64,000 bases of DNA, from positions 1-64,000 of the forward strand of contig JAFZQG010000013.1 in the NCBI GenBank assembly GCA_017550145.1, given 5' to 3'. The translations under genes were made by a program, and so were the position numbers. Positions 1-8,038 of the stretch are shown here, piece by piece (position 1 is the first letter of the stretch; each line of letters starts with the position of its first letter). The notes beneath the pieces were generated by a model. The model worked only from the letters and a program-made list of their open reading frames with translations, made no database searches and had not been told where the DNA came from. Source of the DNA: Erysipelotrichaceae bacterium (GTDB taxonomy: Bacteria; Bacillota_I; Bacilli_A; Erysipelotrichales; Erysipelotrichaceae).

Positions 1-365
1 AGGAGAATTTCGAACAGATCCCTGATGAATTATATAAGGCTGCGAAAGTCGATGGTACGAGTGATTTTAAATATCTGTGGAAAGTCATGATTCCGATCTG
101 TCGTCCGACAATCATTACGGTTCTCATATTGAAAGTAATCGAATGCTGGAACTCTTATGTCTGGCCGCGTCTGATCACCGATGATGAAAACTATTATCTG
201 GTTTCCAACGGCATTCAGACGATCAGAGAATCAGGTTTCGGCAGAGAGAATATTCCGGCAATGATGGCGGCGGTTGTTGTAATTTCCGTTCCTCTGATCG
301 TGATCTTCTTAATCTATCACAAGAAGATCATGGAAGGAGTCTCAAGAGGAGGCACCAAGGGATGA
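1..365 (+). CDS. Carbohydrate ABC transporter permease (MalG-like), 5'-truncated
   Basis: C-terminal part of an inner-membrane permease of a CUT1-type sugar ABC importer. The open frame enters from the window edge (first full codon at base 3) and the true start lies upstream. The cytoplasmic EAA loop that contacts the ATPase is visible at once (IPDELYKAAKVDG, then a conserved I-P after nine residues). At least two hydrophobic segments follow, and the basic tail is typical of MalG-type proteins. The stop overlaps the ATG of the next gene (ATGA, 362-365), so it is translationally coupled to the solute-binding lipoprotein. The substrate cannot be told from the sequence. Confidence 0.9.
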   Translation, partial: ENFEQIPDELYKAAKVDGTSDFKYLWKVMIPICRPTIITVLILKVIECWNSYVWPRLITDDENYYLVSNGIQTIRESGFGRENIPAMMAAVVVISVPLIVIFLIYHKKIMEGVSRGGTKG

Positions 366-1933
366 AGAAGATCATTAAACTCATTCTTGTGTTTATGAGT
401 ATTATTACTCTGTGCGGCTGCCATGGCCAGAAGGAAAGCAGAGAATTCATCGTTACCGATTCTTTTGATCTGTCTAAAAACTATGAGATCAGTTTCTGGG
501 CCAAGAACGATACCAATATCAATCAGGTCAATGTCTATAAGAAGGCGATCAGCGATTTTGAAGCGATCTATCCGAATATCACGGTCAATCTGAAACTGTA
601 TACCGATTATTCCCGTATCTATAACGATGTCATAACCAATATTGCGACCGATACCACTCCGAATGTCTGTATCACTTATCCCGATCATATCGCGACCTAT
701 ATGACAGGAAACAATACGGTCGTTGAACTGGATGAACTGATGAATGATGAAAAATACGGACTGGGCGGAAGTGAAGTAAGATTCGATGCACCTAAAAAAG
801 ACGAAATGGTTGAAGCTTTCATGAATGAGTGTATGATCGCTGATCATTATTATGCGATGCCGTTCATGCGTTCTACCGAAGCACTATATATCAATAAGAC
901 CTATGTGGAGAAACTTGGCTATGAGATACCCGATGTCCTGACCTGGGACTTTATCTGGGAAGTTTCGGAAAAGGCTACCGAAAAGGACAGTGAAGGTAAT
1001 TATCTGATAAACAATCAGAAGATCATGATTCCGTTTATCTATAAATCTACGGATAATATGATGATCTCGATGCTGAAGCAGCTAAATGCACCGTATTCCG
1101 ATGAGAATGGAAACATTCTGATATTCAATGATATCTGCAAAGAGATACTGAAAGAGATAGGAAGTCACGTGAAGAGCGGAGCTTTCTCAACCTTCAAAAT
1201 TTCCTCATATCCGGCCAACTTCTTAAATGCCGGCCAGTGTATCTTTGCGCTTGACTCAACAGCCGGAGCAACCTGGATGGGCTCTAATGCGCCATTAGTG
1301 GATATACCGAAGGATAAGCTGGTAGACTTTGAAACAGTCGTCAGACCGATCCCGCAGTATGATACATCTGATATCAAAATGATTTCTCAGGGTCCTTCAT
1401 TATGTATCTTCAATAAGGAAGACAGCAATGAAGTCTTGGCTTCCTGGCTTTTTGTCCAGTATCTGTTAAGCAATGATACGCAGATCGGCTACGCCAAGAC
1501 CGAAGGGTATATTCCGGTAACACTAAAAGCTCAGAACTCTGATGAGTATAGAGATTATATAAACAGGAGCGGTGAAGATAACAGTACCTATTACAGTATC
1601 AAGATCGATGCGTCGAAACTGCTGGTTGATAATATCGATAATACCTTTGTAACGGCAGTATTCAACGGTTCCGCATCTTTGAGAGATGCGGCCGGTAATC
1701 TGATTGAAAGCACCTGTAAAGCGGTAAGAAGAAACGAAACGATCGATGATGCGTTTATTAAAGATCTCTATGAGAAGACCTCATCACTGTATCATCTGGA
1801 TCAGAGTAAGGCGGTTATCGTAGGATCTGATCTGGGACCTTTGCCTCTGACGGCTAAGATCTTAATCGGAGCGATCGGTTTTGCCTGGTTATGTATCGGT
1901 ATTTATGCGCTTGCGGAAAGAGGAAAACATTAA
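362..1933 (+). CDS. Extracellular sugar-binding lipoprotein (family 1 SBP) with a C-terminal membrane segment
   Basis: 523-residue substrate-binding protein expected to deliver a carbohydrate to the permease encoded just upstream. It has an N-terminal signal peptide with lipobox LCGC (Cys20). The body is a family 1 binding fold: the YEISFWAKND strand, IYPNITVNLKLYTDY, and an internal FLNAGQCIFALDSTAGATWM stretch typical of MalE-like proteins. Unusually, residues about 495-517 form a clear hydrophobic helix (KILIGAIGFAWLCIGIYAL) followed by a basic tail, so the protein may be anchored at both ends. The start overlaps the permease stop. Substrate unknown. Confidence 0.85.
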   Translation: MKKIIKLILVFMSIITLCGCHGQKESREFIVTDSFDLSKNYEISFWAKNDTNINQVNVYKKAISDFEAIYPNITVNLKLYTDYSRIYNDVITNIATDTTPNVCITYPDHIATYMTGNNTVVELDELMNDEKYGLGGSEVRFDAPKKDEMVEAFMNECMIADHYYAMPFMRSTEALYINKTYVEKLGYEIPDVLTWDFIWEVSEKATEKDSEGNYLINNQKIMIPFIYKSTDNMMISMLKQLNAPYSDENGNILIFNDICKEILKEIGSHVKSGAFSTFKISSYPANFLNAGQCIFALDSTAGATWMGSNAPLVDIPKDKLVDFETVVRPIPQYDTSDIKMISQGPSLCIFNKEDSNEVLASWLFVQYLLSNDTQIGYAKTEGYIPVTLKAQNSDEYRDYINRSGEDNSTYYSIKIDASKLLVDNIDNTFVTAVFNGSASLRDAAGNLIESTCKAVRRNETIDDAFIKDLYEKTSSLYHLDQSKAVIVGSDLGPLPLTAKILIGAIGFAWLCIGIYALAERGKH

Positions 1934-1953
1934 ACAAAGTACCGGCATGGTGC

Positions 1954-1959
1954 TATTAT
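1954..1959 (+). promoter_or_regulatory. Extended -10 promoter for the 1996 lipoprotein gene
   Basis: TATTAT preceded by TGC (extended -10), with TAAACA (4/6 match to TTGACA) at 1931-1936 and a 17-nt spacer. The predicted transcript starts near 1966 and carries GGAGG at 1982-1986. It suggests independent expression of the downstream lipoprotein. Confidence 0.5.
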
Positions 1960-1995
1960 AGAATTGTTCCAACGGACAAGTGGAGGAAGAACAAA

Positions 1996-2781
1996 ATGAA
2001 AAAATTACTGGTGTTGTTATTGGGAATCATGATGGTTTTAAGCCTCACAGCCTGCAAGAAGCAGAGTGAACCTGAACCACAGCCGGAACCAGAGCCTGTA
2101 GATGATGTGATCAGCTACAGCGAATATGCTGCTTTACCGACTGACGGTTCCGCAACCGTTGTCATCAATGCCTATGTACAGGCTGTTCAGTCTTACTGGG
2201 ATGGCGGAGCCACTTTCTATCTTCAGGACAAGGACGGAGCTTATCTGGCTTATGCCGCAAAGGTCGATGAAGCTGACTATGCCAAACTCGTATCTTCAAC
2301 TGATTATTCTGCCGGCTGGACCGGTTTAGCAAACGGTATGAAGGTTAGAGTTGAAGGAACTAAATCTGAATGGTCAGGTGAAGTTGAGATCGTTGATGGT
2401 GTAGTTACCCTGATTGATGATGGTGATAAATGGCTTTCTGAAGCATATGACATCACTGCCGCCTTACCTACAGATCCTGCTGAATTCATGAACCGCAGAG
2501 TCAAGATGAGCGATATGACTGTCGTTGCTGCAAATGATGAAGGTGCTGCCTTCTTATACAGCTGGGACGGTTCCGGAGAACCTGGAAGCGACTTATATTT
2601 CAATGTTGAAAAAGATGACATGACTTATACGTTCGTTGTAGAGTCTTATCTGTGCTATGACGGCTCTGAAGCATACGAAGCTGTTGAAGCTCTGCAGGTA
2701 GGACAGACCGTCGATCTGGAGGGATTCCTGTACTGGTACGAAGGCCCTCAGCCACACATTGTTTCGGTTACAGTTAAATAA
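1996..2781 (+). CDS. Lipoprotein with probable beta-barrel (OB-like) domains, function unknown
   Basis: 261 residues when started at the ATG at 1996, which has GGAGG nine bases upstream; a longer frame from 1891 would overlap the previous gene and bury the signal peptide. The N-terminus MKKLLVLLLGIMMVLSLTAC is a lipoprotein signal with Cys20, followed by a Pro/Glu-rich linker (repeated E-P-Q/E-P). The mature part looks like two related beta-rich repeats (TVVINAYVQAVQ... and RRVKMSDMTVVAAND...), each carrying G-x-x-V/D-rich strands reminiscent of bacterial extracellular OB folds. I do not recognise the family, and OB-like is an inference from strand pattern only. It has its own promoter and terminator. 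Confidence 0.75.
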   Translation: MKKLLVLLLGIMMVLSLTACKKQSEPEPQPEPEPVDDVISYSEYAALPTDGSATVVINAYVQAVQSYWDGGATFYLQDKDGAYLAYAAKVDEADYAKLVSSTDYSAGWTGLANGMKVRVEGTKSEWSGEVEIVDGVVTLIDDGDKWLSEAYDITAALPTDPAEFMNRRVKMSDMTVVAANDEGAAFLYSWDGSGEPGSDLYFNVEKDDMTYTFVVESYLCYDGSEAYEAVEALQVGQTVDLEGFLYWYEGPQPHIVSVTVK

Positions 2782-2791
2782 CTTTAACACT

Positions 2792-2820
2792 AAAGGAAGA
2801 AGTAAAATTCTTCCTTTTTT
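2792..2820 (+). terminator. Rho-independent terminator after the 1996 lipoprotein gene
   Basis: Ten-base stem AAAGGAAGAA / TTCTTCCTTT with loop GTAAAA, followed by a T run. Confidence 0.9.
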
Positions 2821-2855
2821 AATGCAAATCTTATTTAAAAACTCATGAAAAACCT

Positions 2856-2861
2856 TATAAT
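2856..2861 (+). promoter_or_regulatory. -10 element of gapA
   Basis: Perfect TATAAT 36 bases upstream of the gapA start. No good -35 lies 17 bases upstream (ATTTAA). The leader carries GGAGG at 2881-2885, so this gene is conventionally led. Confidence 0.6.
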
Positions 2862-2897
2862 ATAGATGTAGTCATAAATAGGAGGAAAAATTTAATT

Positions 2898-3968
2898 ATG
2901 GCAGTAAAAGTTGCAATTAATGGCTTCGGACGTATCGGTAGATTAGCTTTCCGTCAGATGTTCGGTGCTGAGGGTTATGAAGTTGTTGCGATCAACGATT
3001 TAACAAGCCCTAAAATGTTAGCAAACTTATTAAAGTATGACTCTGCTCAGGGTGGATACTGCGGTAAGTTCGGCGAAAATCTTCACACAGTTTCTTCAAA
3101 AGAACCTGAAATGGAAGAAGATGGCAAGACTGTAAAGGTTCCTGGTTCCATCACTGTTGATGGCAAGGAAATCACAATCTATGCTAAACCAAACGCAGCA
3201 GATTTACCTTGGGGTGAATTAAATGTAGATGTAGTTCTTGAATGTACAGGTTTCTATACTTCAAAGGCTAAGGCACAGGCTCACATCGATGCCGGTGCTA
3301 AGAAGGTAGTTATTTCTGCTCCTGCAGGCAACGATCTTCCAACCATCGTTTACAATGTTAACCATCAGACATTAACTAAAGAAGACACAATCATCTCCGC
3401 TGCTTCTTGTACAACAAACTGTCTGGCACCTATGACTCAGGCTCTGAACGACTATGCTCCGATCCAGTCAGGTATCATGACAACTGTCCATGCATACACA
3501 GGCGACCAGATGATCCTCGATGGACCTCACAGAAAAGGTGACCTCCAGAGAGCTAGAGCTGGTGCTGCTAACATCGTTCCTAACTCAACAGGCGCTGCCA
3601 AGGCTATCGGTTTAGTTATTCCTGAACTCAATGGCAAGCTCATCGGTGCTGCACAGAGAGTTCCTACTGTTACCGGTTCTACAACCATCCTTCACGCTGT
3701 AGTTAAGGGTGAAAACGTTACTGTTGAAGGTATCAACGAAGCTATGAAGGCTCATGCTAACGAATCATTCGGTTACACAACTGAAAAACTGGTTTCTTCT
3801 GATATTATCGGTATGAGATTCGGTTCATTATTCGATGCTAACCAGACAATGGTTTCCGATATGGGCGATGGCAAATATCTGGTACAGGTTGTTTCTTGGT
3901 ACGACAACGAGAACTCTTACACATCACAGATGGTAAGAACAATCAAGTACTTCGCTGAATTAGGCTAA
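2898..3968 (+). CDS. gapA: Glyceraldehyde-3-phosphate dehydrogenase
   Basis: Glycolytic NAD-dependent dehydrogenase that oxidises and phosphorylates glyceraldehyde 3-phosphate to 1,3-bisphosphoglycerate in the cytoplasm. The N-terminal Rossmann signature is [14 protein letters not shown]; the catalytic motif SCTTNC has Cys171 and the base is His198 ([10 protein letters not shown]). The C-terminal [14 protein letters not shown] is canonical. At 356 residues it is about 20 longer than the usual 335, because of an insertion around residues 62-85. Alanine/threonine-rich, apparently optimal codon use fits high expression. It stands alone between two terminators, with its own promoter and GGAGG. 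Confidence 0.98.
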   Translation: MAVKVAINGFGRIGRLAFRQMFGAEGYEVVAINDLTSPKMLANLLKYDSAQGGYCGKFGENLHTVSSKEPEMEEDGKTVKVPGSITVDGKEITIYAKPNAADLPWGELNVDVVLECTGFYTSKAKAQAHIDAGAKKVVISAPAGNDLPTIVYNVNHQTLTKEDTIISAASCTTNCLAPMTQALNDYAPIQSGIMTTVHAYTGDQMILDGPHRKGDLQRARAGAANIVPNSTGAAKAIGLVIPELNGKLIGAAQRVPTVTGSTTILHAVVKGENVTVEGINEAMKAHANESFGYTTEKLVSSDIIGMRFGSLFDANQTMVSDMGDGKYLVQVVSWYDNENSYTSQMVRTIKYFAELG

Positions 3969-4009
3969 AAAGTACTGTAAGTTAATAGCTTTATAACTTT
4001 AACAGAAGA

Positions 4010-4039
4010 GCACATGTTTCTAAAAAACATGTGCTTTTT
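4010..4039 (+). terminator. Terminator of gapA
   Basis: Ten-base stem GCACATGTTT / AAACATGTGC with a five-base loop and TTTTT. Confidence 0.93.
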
Positions 4040-4081
4040 GTATTCACTAAACAGAACAAATGAATGGTAATCTGATCGGTG

Positions 4082-4090
4082 TGGTACTAT
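4082..4090 (+). promoter_or_regulatory. Extended -10 promoter for the TIR-domain gene
   Basis: TGG-TACTAT, an extended -10 with no clear -35. The predicted start near 4097 gives a leader of about 18 bases that lacks a Shine-Dalgarno sequence. Confidence 0.4.
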
Positions 4091-4114
4091 TAAACTGAAA
4101 TAGCACTGTTTTTA

Positions 4115-6469
4115 ATGAAACAGAACAAAACGGACTACATAATGAAAATAAACCTGAAATACACAAAGAAAAGCCCGGCTACGCTGAAGGACCTTCAGAA
4201 GATCTTTTTCTGTGCGACTGATCATGACCGTGTAAAATATCTGGAGGAGATCTCTTCTGATCTTTTCGATCTGCAGAACAATATCGCGATATGGTATAAC
4301 GATCAGAACAGCACTCACATGAACGGCGAAGAACTTGAGGAACATTTCGCTGATCTTTCAGAGATGGTACTTTTTGTCATTCCGGTGACAAGCGAGTTTC
4401 TCAAAAATGATGACCTGCTCTGCAGAGACGAATTCAACTATGCGGTAAACAGAAAAATACCTATACTGCCTCTGCTTGAAGAACAGGGACTGGAGATGCT
4501 TTTCAATGAGACCTGCGGCAATCTGCAGATCCTCAACAAGCACGATCATGATCCGACGGCTCTGCCTTTCAAAGATAAACTGAAACTGTTTCTGGATACG
4601 GTCTTACTGAAAGATGAGATGATCAGAAAAATCAGATCGGCTTTTGCGGCCTACATCTTCTTAAGCTACCGCAAGAAGGATAGACACTACGCTCAGGAAG
4701 TCATGAAACTGATCCATAGCGATCCTTTCACCCGCGATATTGCGATATGGTACGATGAGTTTCTTACTCCTGGCGAGGATTTCAATGAGTCGATCAAGGA
4801 AGCTTTCGAAAAAAGCGGTCTTTTCTCAATGGTCGTTACACCAAACCTGCTGGAAAAACCTAACTATGTAATGACGACCGAATATCCGATGGCATGCGAT
4901 GCAAACAAAAAGATCCTGCCGATCGTTGCTGCTGATATTGACAGAGATGCTTTGAAGAAAGACTATCCCGGCATACCTGAACCGATCGAAGCCAAAGAAG
5001 GAAATGCCGATATCATCGGAAGTCTGATTAAAGAAGCCATGGACATTAAGAAAAATGATGATCCATTGCACAAGTTTTTCATCGGACTGGCTTATCTTTC
5101 CGGCATCGATATGGAGACCGATCATGAAAAAGCCAGGACACTGATCACAGATGCCGCCGAAGGCGGTATCGAAGAAGCATACACGAAACTGGTGACTATG
5201 TATGAGGCCGGCCAGGGTGTAAACAGGGATTACGAACAAAGTGCAAAATGGCAGGAAAAATATGCAGATCTGTTGGAGAAGAAACTTAATGATGAAGACT
5301 CTGACGATGATCTGCGTTTCAGGTATATCAAGGCTACGAACAAGGCGGCAGATAAATGGAGATTTCTGCTGCGCTTTGACCGCGTTTGGCTGCTGTTAGA
5401 AAAGATGATGTCTCTTGATATTTCGGATATGAGCAACCATGAGAAGATCGCACTGGCTGAGTCTTTCCAGTATGCCGCAGAAATAGCCAATTATCAGAAA
5501 GACTATCCGAGAGCCAGAGCGTTCCTTGAAAGGATGCTGGAGATCTCTGAAAGTTTCATTACTTCCTTTAAAGAGATCGAACAGGAAAATAAAGGATCGT
5601 CATTTAACAGCGACCTGCTTAACACCATTTATAAAGCTACAGGTCTGAACATTCTGGGTGATATCGAAACAAGCGAAAAGAATTGGGAGGAAGCGATAAA
5701 GTCCTATGAAGAAGCCGAACCTCTGATAAGGAAAGTTTTTGCCAGGGATCCCTCTAAAAACGCGGATACTGCCAGAACATTAGCAGGGCTTTACGGGAAA
5801 TTAGCTGAAGCATATTATATGTCGGATAAGACATCAAAAGAATGTCTGCAGAAAGCCGAAAGGAAATGCCGTGAAGGACTGCTTTTCATGCAGGGAGTAA
5901 AGAATCAGAATGGAGCATTTACACAGGGACCTTATGCGTACAAGATGTATAAGACCCTGATAGAGATCTATAAACAGGAGAAGAACTATTTTGCAGCACA
6001 GAAAACCGCCGAAGAACTGTTGGCTCTGGCCGAAAAGGAAAATGAAGATCTGAAAAGTATCAATTCCGCAAGATTTCTGGCTTTTGCCCACGCCTGTCTG
6101 GGTTCGATTGCTGAAGAGCGCAAGGACTATGTCACTGCTGAGAAAGAGATCCGCGCAACTGCTGATATCGAAAACGCTCTGACATCGAAGATAGGAATCA
6201 AAGAAACCCAAAAGCAATTGTTAGTCTACTATCAGACACTGCTAAAATACGCGAAAGAAAGAAAAGATGACAAGGCAGCCGCATTCTATTCCGACTATAT
6301 CAGATACATCCGCTCACAGCTGGCTATATATTATTACAGGAAAGCGGAAAAAGGAGACAAGCAGGCAGCTGCCAAAGCATATGAACTTTATCTGAAGCTG
6401 CATGAAGATTATCCAGAGCACGATTATGGCAAGAATGCTGCTTATGTAAAGAATCATTTTATTAAATAA
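4115..6469 (+). CDS. Tandem TIR-domain protein with Sel1/TPR solenoid
   Basis: 784 residues, no signal peptide. TIR domain 2 (about 178-310) is well formed: box 1 IFLSYRKKD (181-189), IAIWYDE (209-215), LTPGEDF (217-223) and Glu256 in YVMTTEYPMA, at the place of the catalytic Glu of TIR NADases. An N-terminal domain (about 28-165) repeats the layout in degenerate form: IFFCATDHD, IAIWYND (57-63), Glu106 in CRDEFNYA. Sel1-like repeats occupy about 320-385, then TPR-like helical pairs run to the C-terminus. TIR proteins act in NAD-dependent defence or in protein scaffolding; which applies here is unknown. A second in-frame ATG is at 4142; neither start has a good ribosome site. Bounded by terminators. 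Confidence 0.85.
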   Translation: MKQNKTDYIMKINLKYTKKSPATLKDLQKIFFCATDHDRVKYLEEISSDLFDLQNNIAIWYNDQNSTHMNGEELEEHFADLSEMVLFVIPVTSEFLKNDDLLCRDEFNYAVNRKIPILPLLEEQGLEMLFNETCGNLQILNKHDHDPTALPFKDKLKLFLDTVLLKDEMIRKIRSAFAAYIFLSYRKKDRHYAQEVMKLIHSDPFTRDIAIWYDEFLTPGEDFNESIKEAFEKSGLFSMVVTPNLLEKPNYVMTTEYPMACDANKKILPIVAADIDRDALKKDYPGIPEPIEAKEGNADIIGSLIKEAMDIKKNDDPLHKFFIGLAYLSGIDMETDHEKARTLITDAAEGGIEEAYTKLVTMYEAGQGVNRDYEQSAKWQEKYADLLEKKLNDEDSDDDLRFRYIKATNKAADKWRFLLRFDRVWLLLEKMMSLDISDMSNHEKIALAESFQYAAEIANYQKDYPRARAFLERMLEISESFITSFKEIEQENKGSSFNSDLLNTIYKATGLNILGDIETSEKNWEEAIKSYEEAEPLIRKVFARDPSKNADTARTLAGLYGKLAEAYYMSDKTSKECLQKAERKCREGLLFMQGVKNQNGAFTQGPYAYKMYKTLIEIYKQEKNYFAAQKTAEELLALAEKENEDLKSINSARFLAFAHACLGSIAEERKDYVTAEKEIRATADIENALTSKIGIKETQKQLLVYYQTLLKYAKERKDDKAAAFYSDYIRYIRSQLAIYYYRKAEKGDKQAAAKAYELYLKLHEDYPEHDYGKNAAYVKNHFIK

Positions 6470-6541
6470 CAGGAATAAAATTTCTGTTACGTATGATAAG
6501 AAGCGCTTTATCAGGATAACAGATAATCGATCAGAAGAAGG

Positions 6542-6579
6542 ATCCTCTCATGAAAATGGGAGGATTTATTTATATTTTT
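6542..6579 (+). terminator. Terminator of the TIR-domain gene
   Basis: Ten-pair stem (ATCCTCTCAT / ATGGGAGGAT, one G-U) closed by a GAAA tetraloop, then a T-rich tail to 6579. Confidence 0.88.
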
Positions 6580-6633
6580 GATTTCTGTTATCATTAAATA
6601 TAGATATTGTTTAGTATATTTTGGAGGAACGCG

Positions 6634-7431
6634 ATGAAAAATAAAGGGAAAGGAATAATACTGGTAGTGATCATGTTTTTATCATTTCTTACAGGTTGTT
6701 CATCAACGTTAAAGAGTAATCCCAATACCGGATTAAATGACGTGGATATAAGCACAAGCGTCAAGACCGGTAAGAATAAGCAGGGCAATACCGTTTATGA
6801 TGTCGTAACGACAGTAACAAACAACTCTGATAAGGAGATCATGGAAGTTAAATTCGTACTGTCTTTCCAGGATAAGAGCGGTAATGAACTGTTCAGTTTC
6901 ACTTTCAGCTGGAATGGTGAGAACAAACCGTTACTGAAAGGCGAAAAGGGCACATCGGAGATTTCTTTCCAGCATCAGGAAAAAGCCGAAAGACTTTCGG
7001 CCACAATAGTCGAAGTCAAAGACAGTACCGAGATGCCGCCTTTACATGTACCTCAGAAGGGTGAATATCTGTATCAGGCCCTCAACAATGAACATATAAA
7101 CAATCTCGATAATGAACTTCCGGTAAAGATCGAAGGTGTCATTGACCATATGGGCGCTAGAGAAATAGCCGAAGTTACCGATGAAGAAACGATCAGGGAA
7201 CTGGTAAATGAGTTTAAACTTATCAAGATCGGAAACGAAACAAATACTTTCGTAACCGATAACTATAACGGCGTAGGATTCACATTTGCCGATGGCAGTG
7301 AATACTACATGAGCCTGAATCTTACCACACTTGAGGTCAGGATCTACGGTAAGGAACACTTATACGAACTGGATAATTTCGGTCCGTTCTGGAATCATAT
7401 CAAGGAACTGGCAGAATATCCTGCAGAATAA
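6634..7431 (+). CDS. Lipoprotein, paralogue of the 9358-10116 protein, function unknown
   Basis: 265 residues from the ATG at 6634 (GGAGG at 6623-6627). Signal peptide with lipobox LTGC. The first half resembles FxLYD-type beta-sandwich modules (YDVVTTVTNNSDKEIMEVKF), often seen in Firmicute surface proteins. The second half is an unrecognised domain shared with the protein at 9358: both have PP-x-H-x-PQ-x-GEYLYQ, then N-x-E-x-x-NN, and later NGV-x-FTFADG. This copy is exported and lipidated, while the paralogue has no signal peptide. It is the first gene of a cluster holding a GtrA-like protein and a glycosyltransferase, which suggests an envelope role, but no function can be assigned. Confidence 0.8.
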   Translation: MKNKGKGIILVVIMFLSFLTGCSSTLKSNPNTGLNDVDISTSVKTGKNKQGNTVYDVVTTVTNNSDKEIMEVKFVLSFQDKSGNELFSFTFSWNGENKPLLKGEKGTSEISFQHQEKAERLSATIVEVKDSTEMPPLHVPQKGEYLYQALNNEHINNLDNELPVKIEGVIDHMGAREIAEVTDEETIRELVNEFKLIKIGNETNTFVTDNYNGVGFTFADGSEYYMSLNLTTLEVRIYGKEHLYELDNFGPFWNHIKELAEYPAE

Positions 7432-7437
7432 GTTATG

Positions 7438-7460
7438 AAGCGGAGTCATCCGCTTTTTTT
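7438..7460 (+). terminator. Terminator after the 6634 lipoprotein gene
   Basis: AAGCGGA / TCCGCTT stem with GTCA loop and a long T run. It separates this gene from the GtrA-like gene. Confidence 0.9.
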
Positions 7461-7476
7461 AAATCTCTAAGAAGAC

Positions 7477-7482
7477 TATAAT
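7477..7482 (+). promoter_or_regulatory. -10 element close to the GtrA-like gene start
   Basis: TATAAT placed so that transcription would start near 7489, 4 nt before a GTG at 7493 and 13 nt before the ATG at 7502. Confidence 0.55.
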
Positions 7483-7501
7483 TAGACGTTGGGTGAAGAA
7501 T

Positions 7502-8035
7502 ATGTTTGAATATCTGAAAAAGCTCGATAAGAAATACGAAGATAATGCCTTATGGCAGTTCATAAAATTCAATATGGTGGGATCCAGCGTTTCGCTGCTG
7601 CAGCTCTTACTGGCGAATATATTGCCGATATTCTTTGATTCATTTAATGTAAAACTGCCTCTCTTCCTAAGAGGGATCTTCTCAACATCGACATTAAGCA
7701 ATCTCAGCGATAAATATGTGATCGACGGTGTTGTGACCTGGGGTTATGTATTACCGTTTTTTCTTTCCAATTTTCTGGCCAACATCTACGGTTTCTATAT
7801 GAATATGAAGACGATCTTCAAAGGCAAGGCCAACGCGAAGAATATTACGATATATTTAATTACGATCACGATCCTGATCCTTTTTACGACCTGGATCCAG
7901 GGTGTCATAAACGCTGCCTTAAGCAACGGACCGTTAAGTATTCTATCAAGGACTATAGCGGCAACTGTTGCCGGTCTTATTCAGGTGGCGATCCTGTTTC
8001 CTTTCGAGAAATATGTGTTATTTAAGGAGAAGTAA
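7502..8035 (+). CDS. GtrA-like membrane protein (putative polyprenyl-linked sugar flippase)
   Basis: 177-residue integral membrane protein with four hydrophobic segments. It has the N-terminal F-I-K-F-N-M-V-G-S-x-x-S-L-L-Q-L signature of the GtrA family and a final FPFEKYVLF typical of its C-terminus. GtrA proteins are thought to move undecaprenyl-phosphate-linked sugars across the membrane for teichoic acid, O-antigen or protein glycosylation. An insertion of about 40 residues after helix 2 is longer than usual. It sits three bases before a family 2 glycosyltransferase gene, the usual GtrA/GtrB pairing. The start at 7502 is preferred because GGGTGA lies five bases upstream; GTG at 7493 is the alternative. 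Confidence 0.82.
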   Translation: MFEYLKKLDKKYEDNALWQFIKFNMVGSSVSLLQLLLANILPIFFDSFNVKLPLFLRGIFSTSTLSNLSDKYVIDGVVTWGYVLPFFLSNFLANIYGFYMNMKTIFKGKANAKNITIYLITITILILFTTWIQGVINAALSNGPLSILSRTIAATVAGLIQVAILFPFEKYVLFKEK

Positions 8036-8038
8036 ACA

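Noticed and set aside
4115..6469. Part of a multi-gene defence island
   Set aside because: The neighbours are gapA and a lipoprotein, each with its own terminator; no nuclease, helicase or toxin gene is adjacent.
6480..6530. Structured RNA between the TIR gene and its terminator
   Set aside because: Short repeats of GATAA/TTATC occur, but no stable extended fold is evident by eye.
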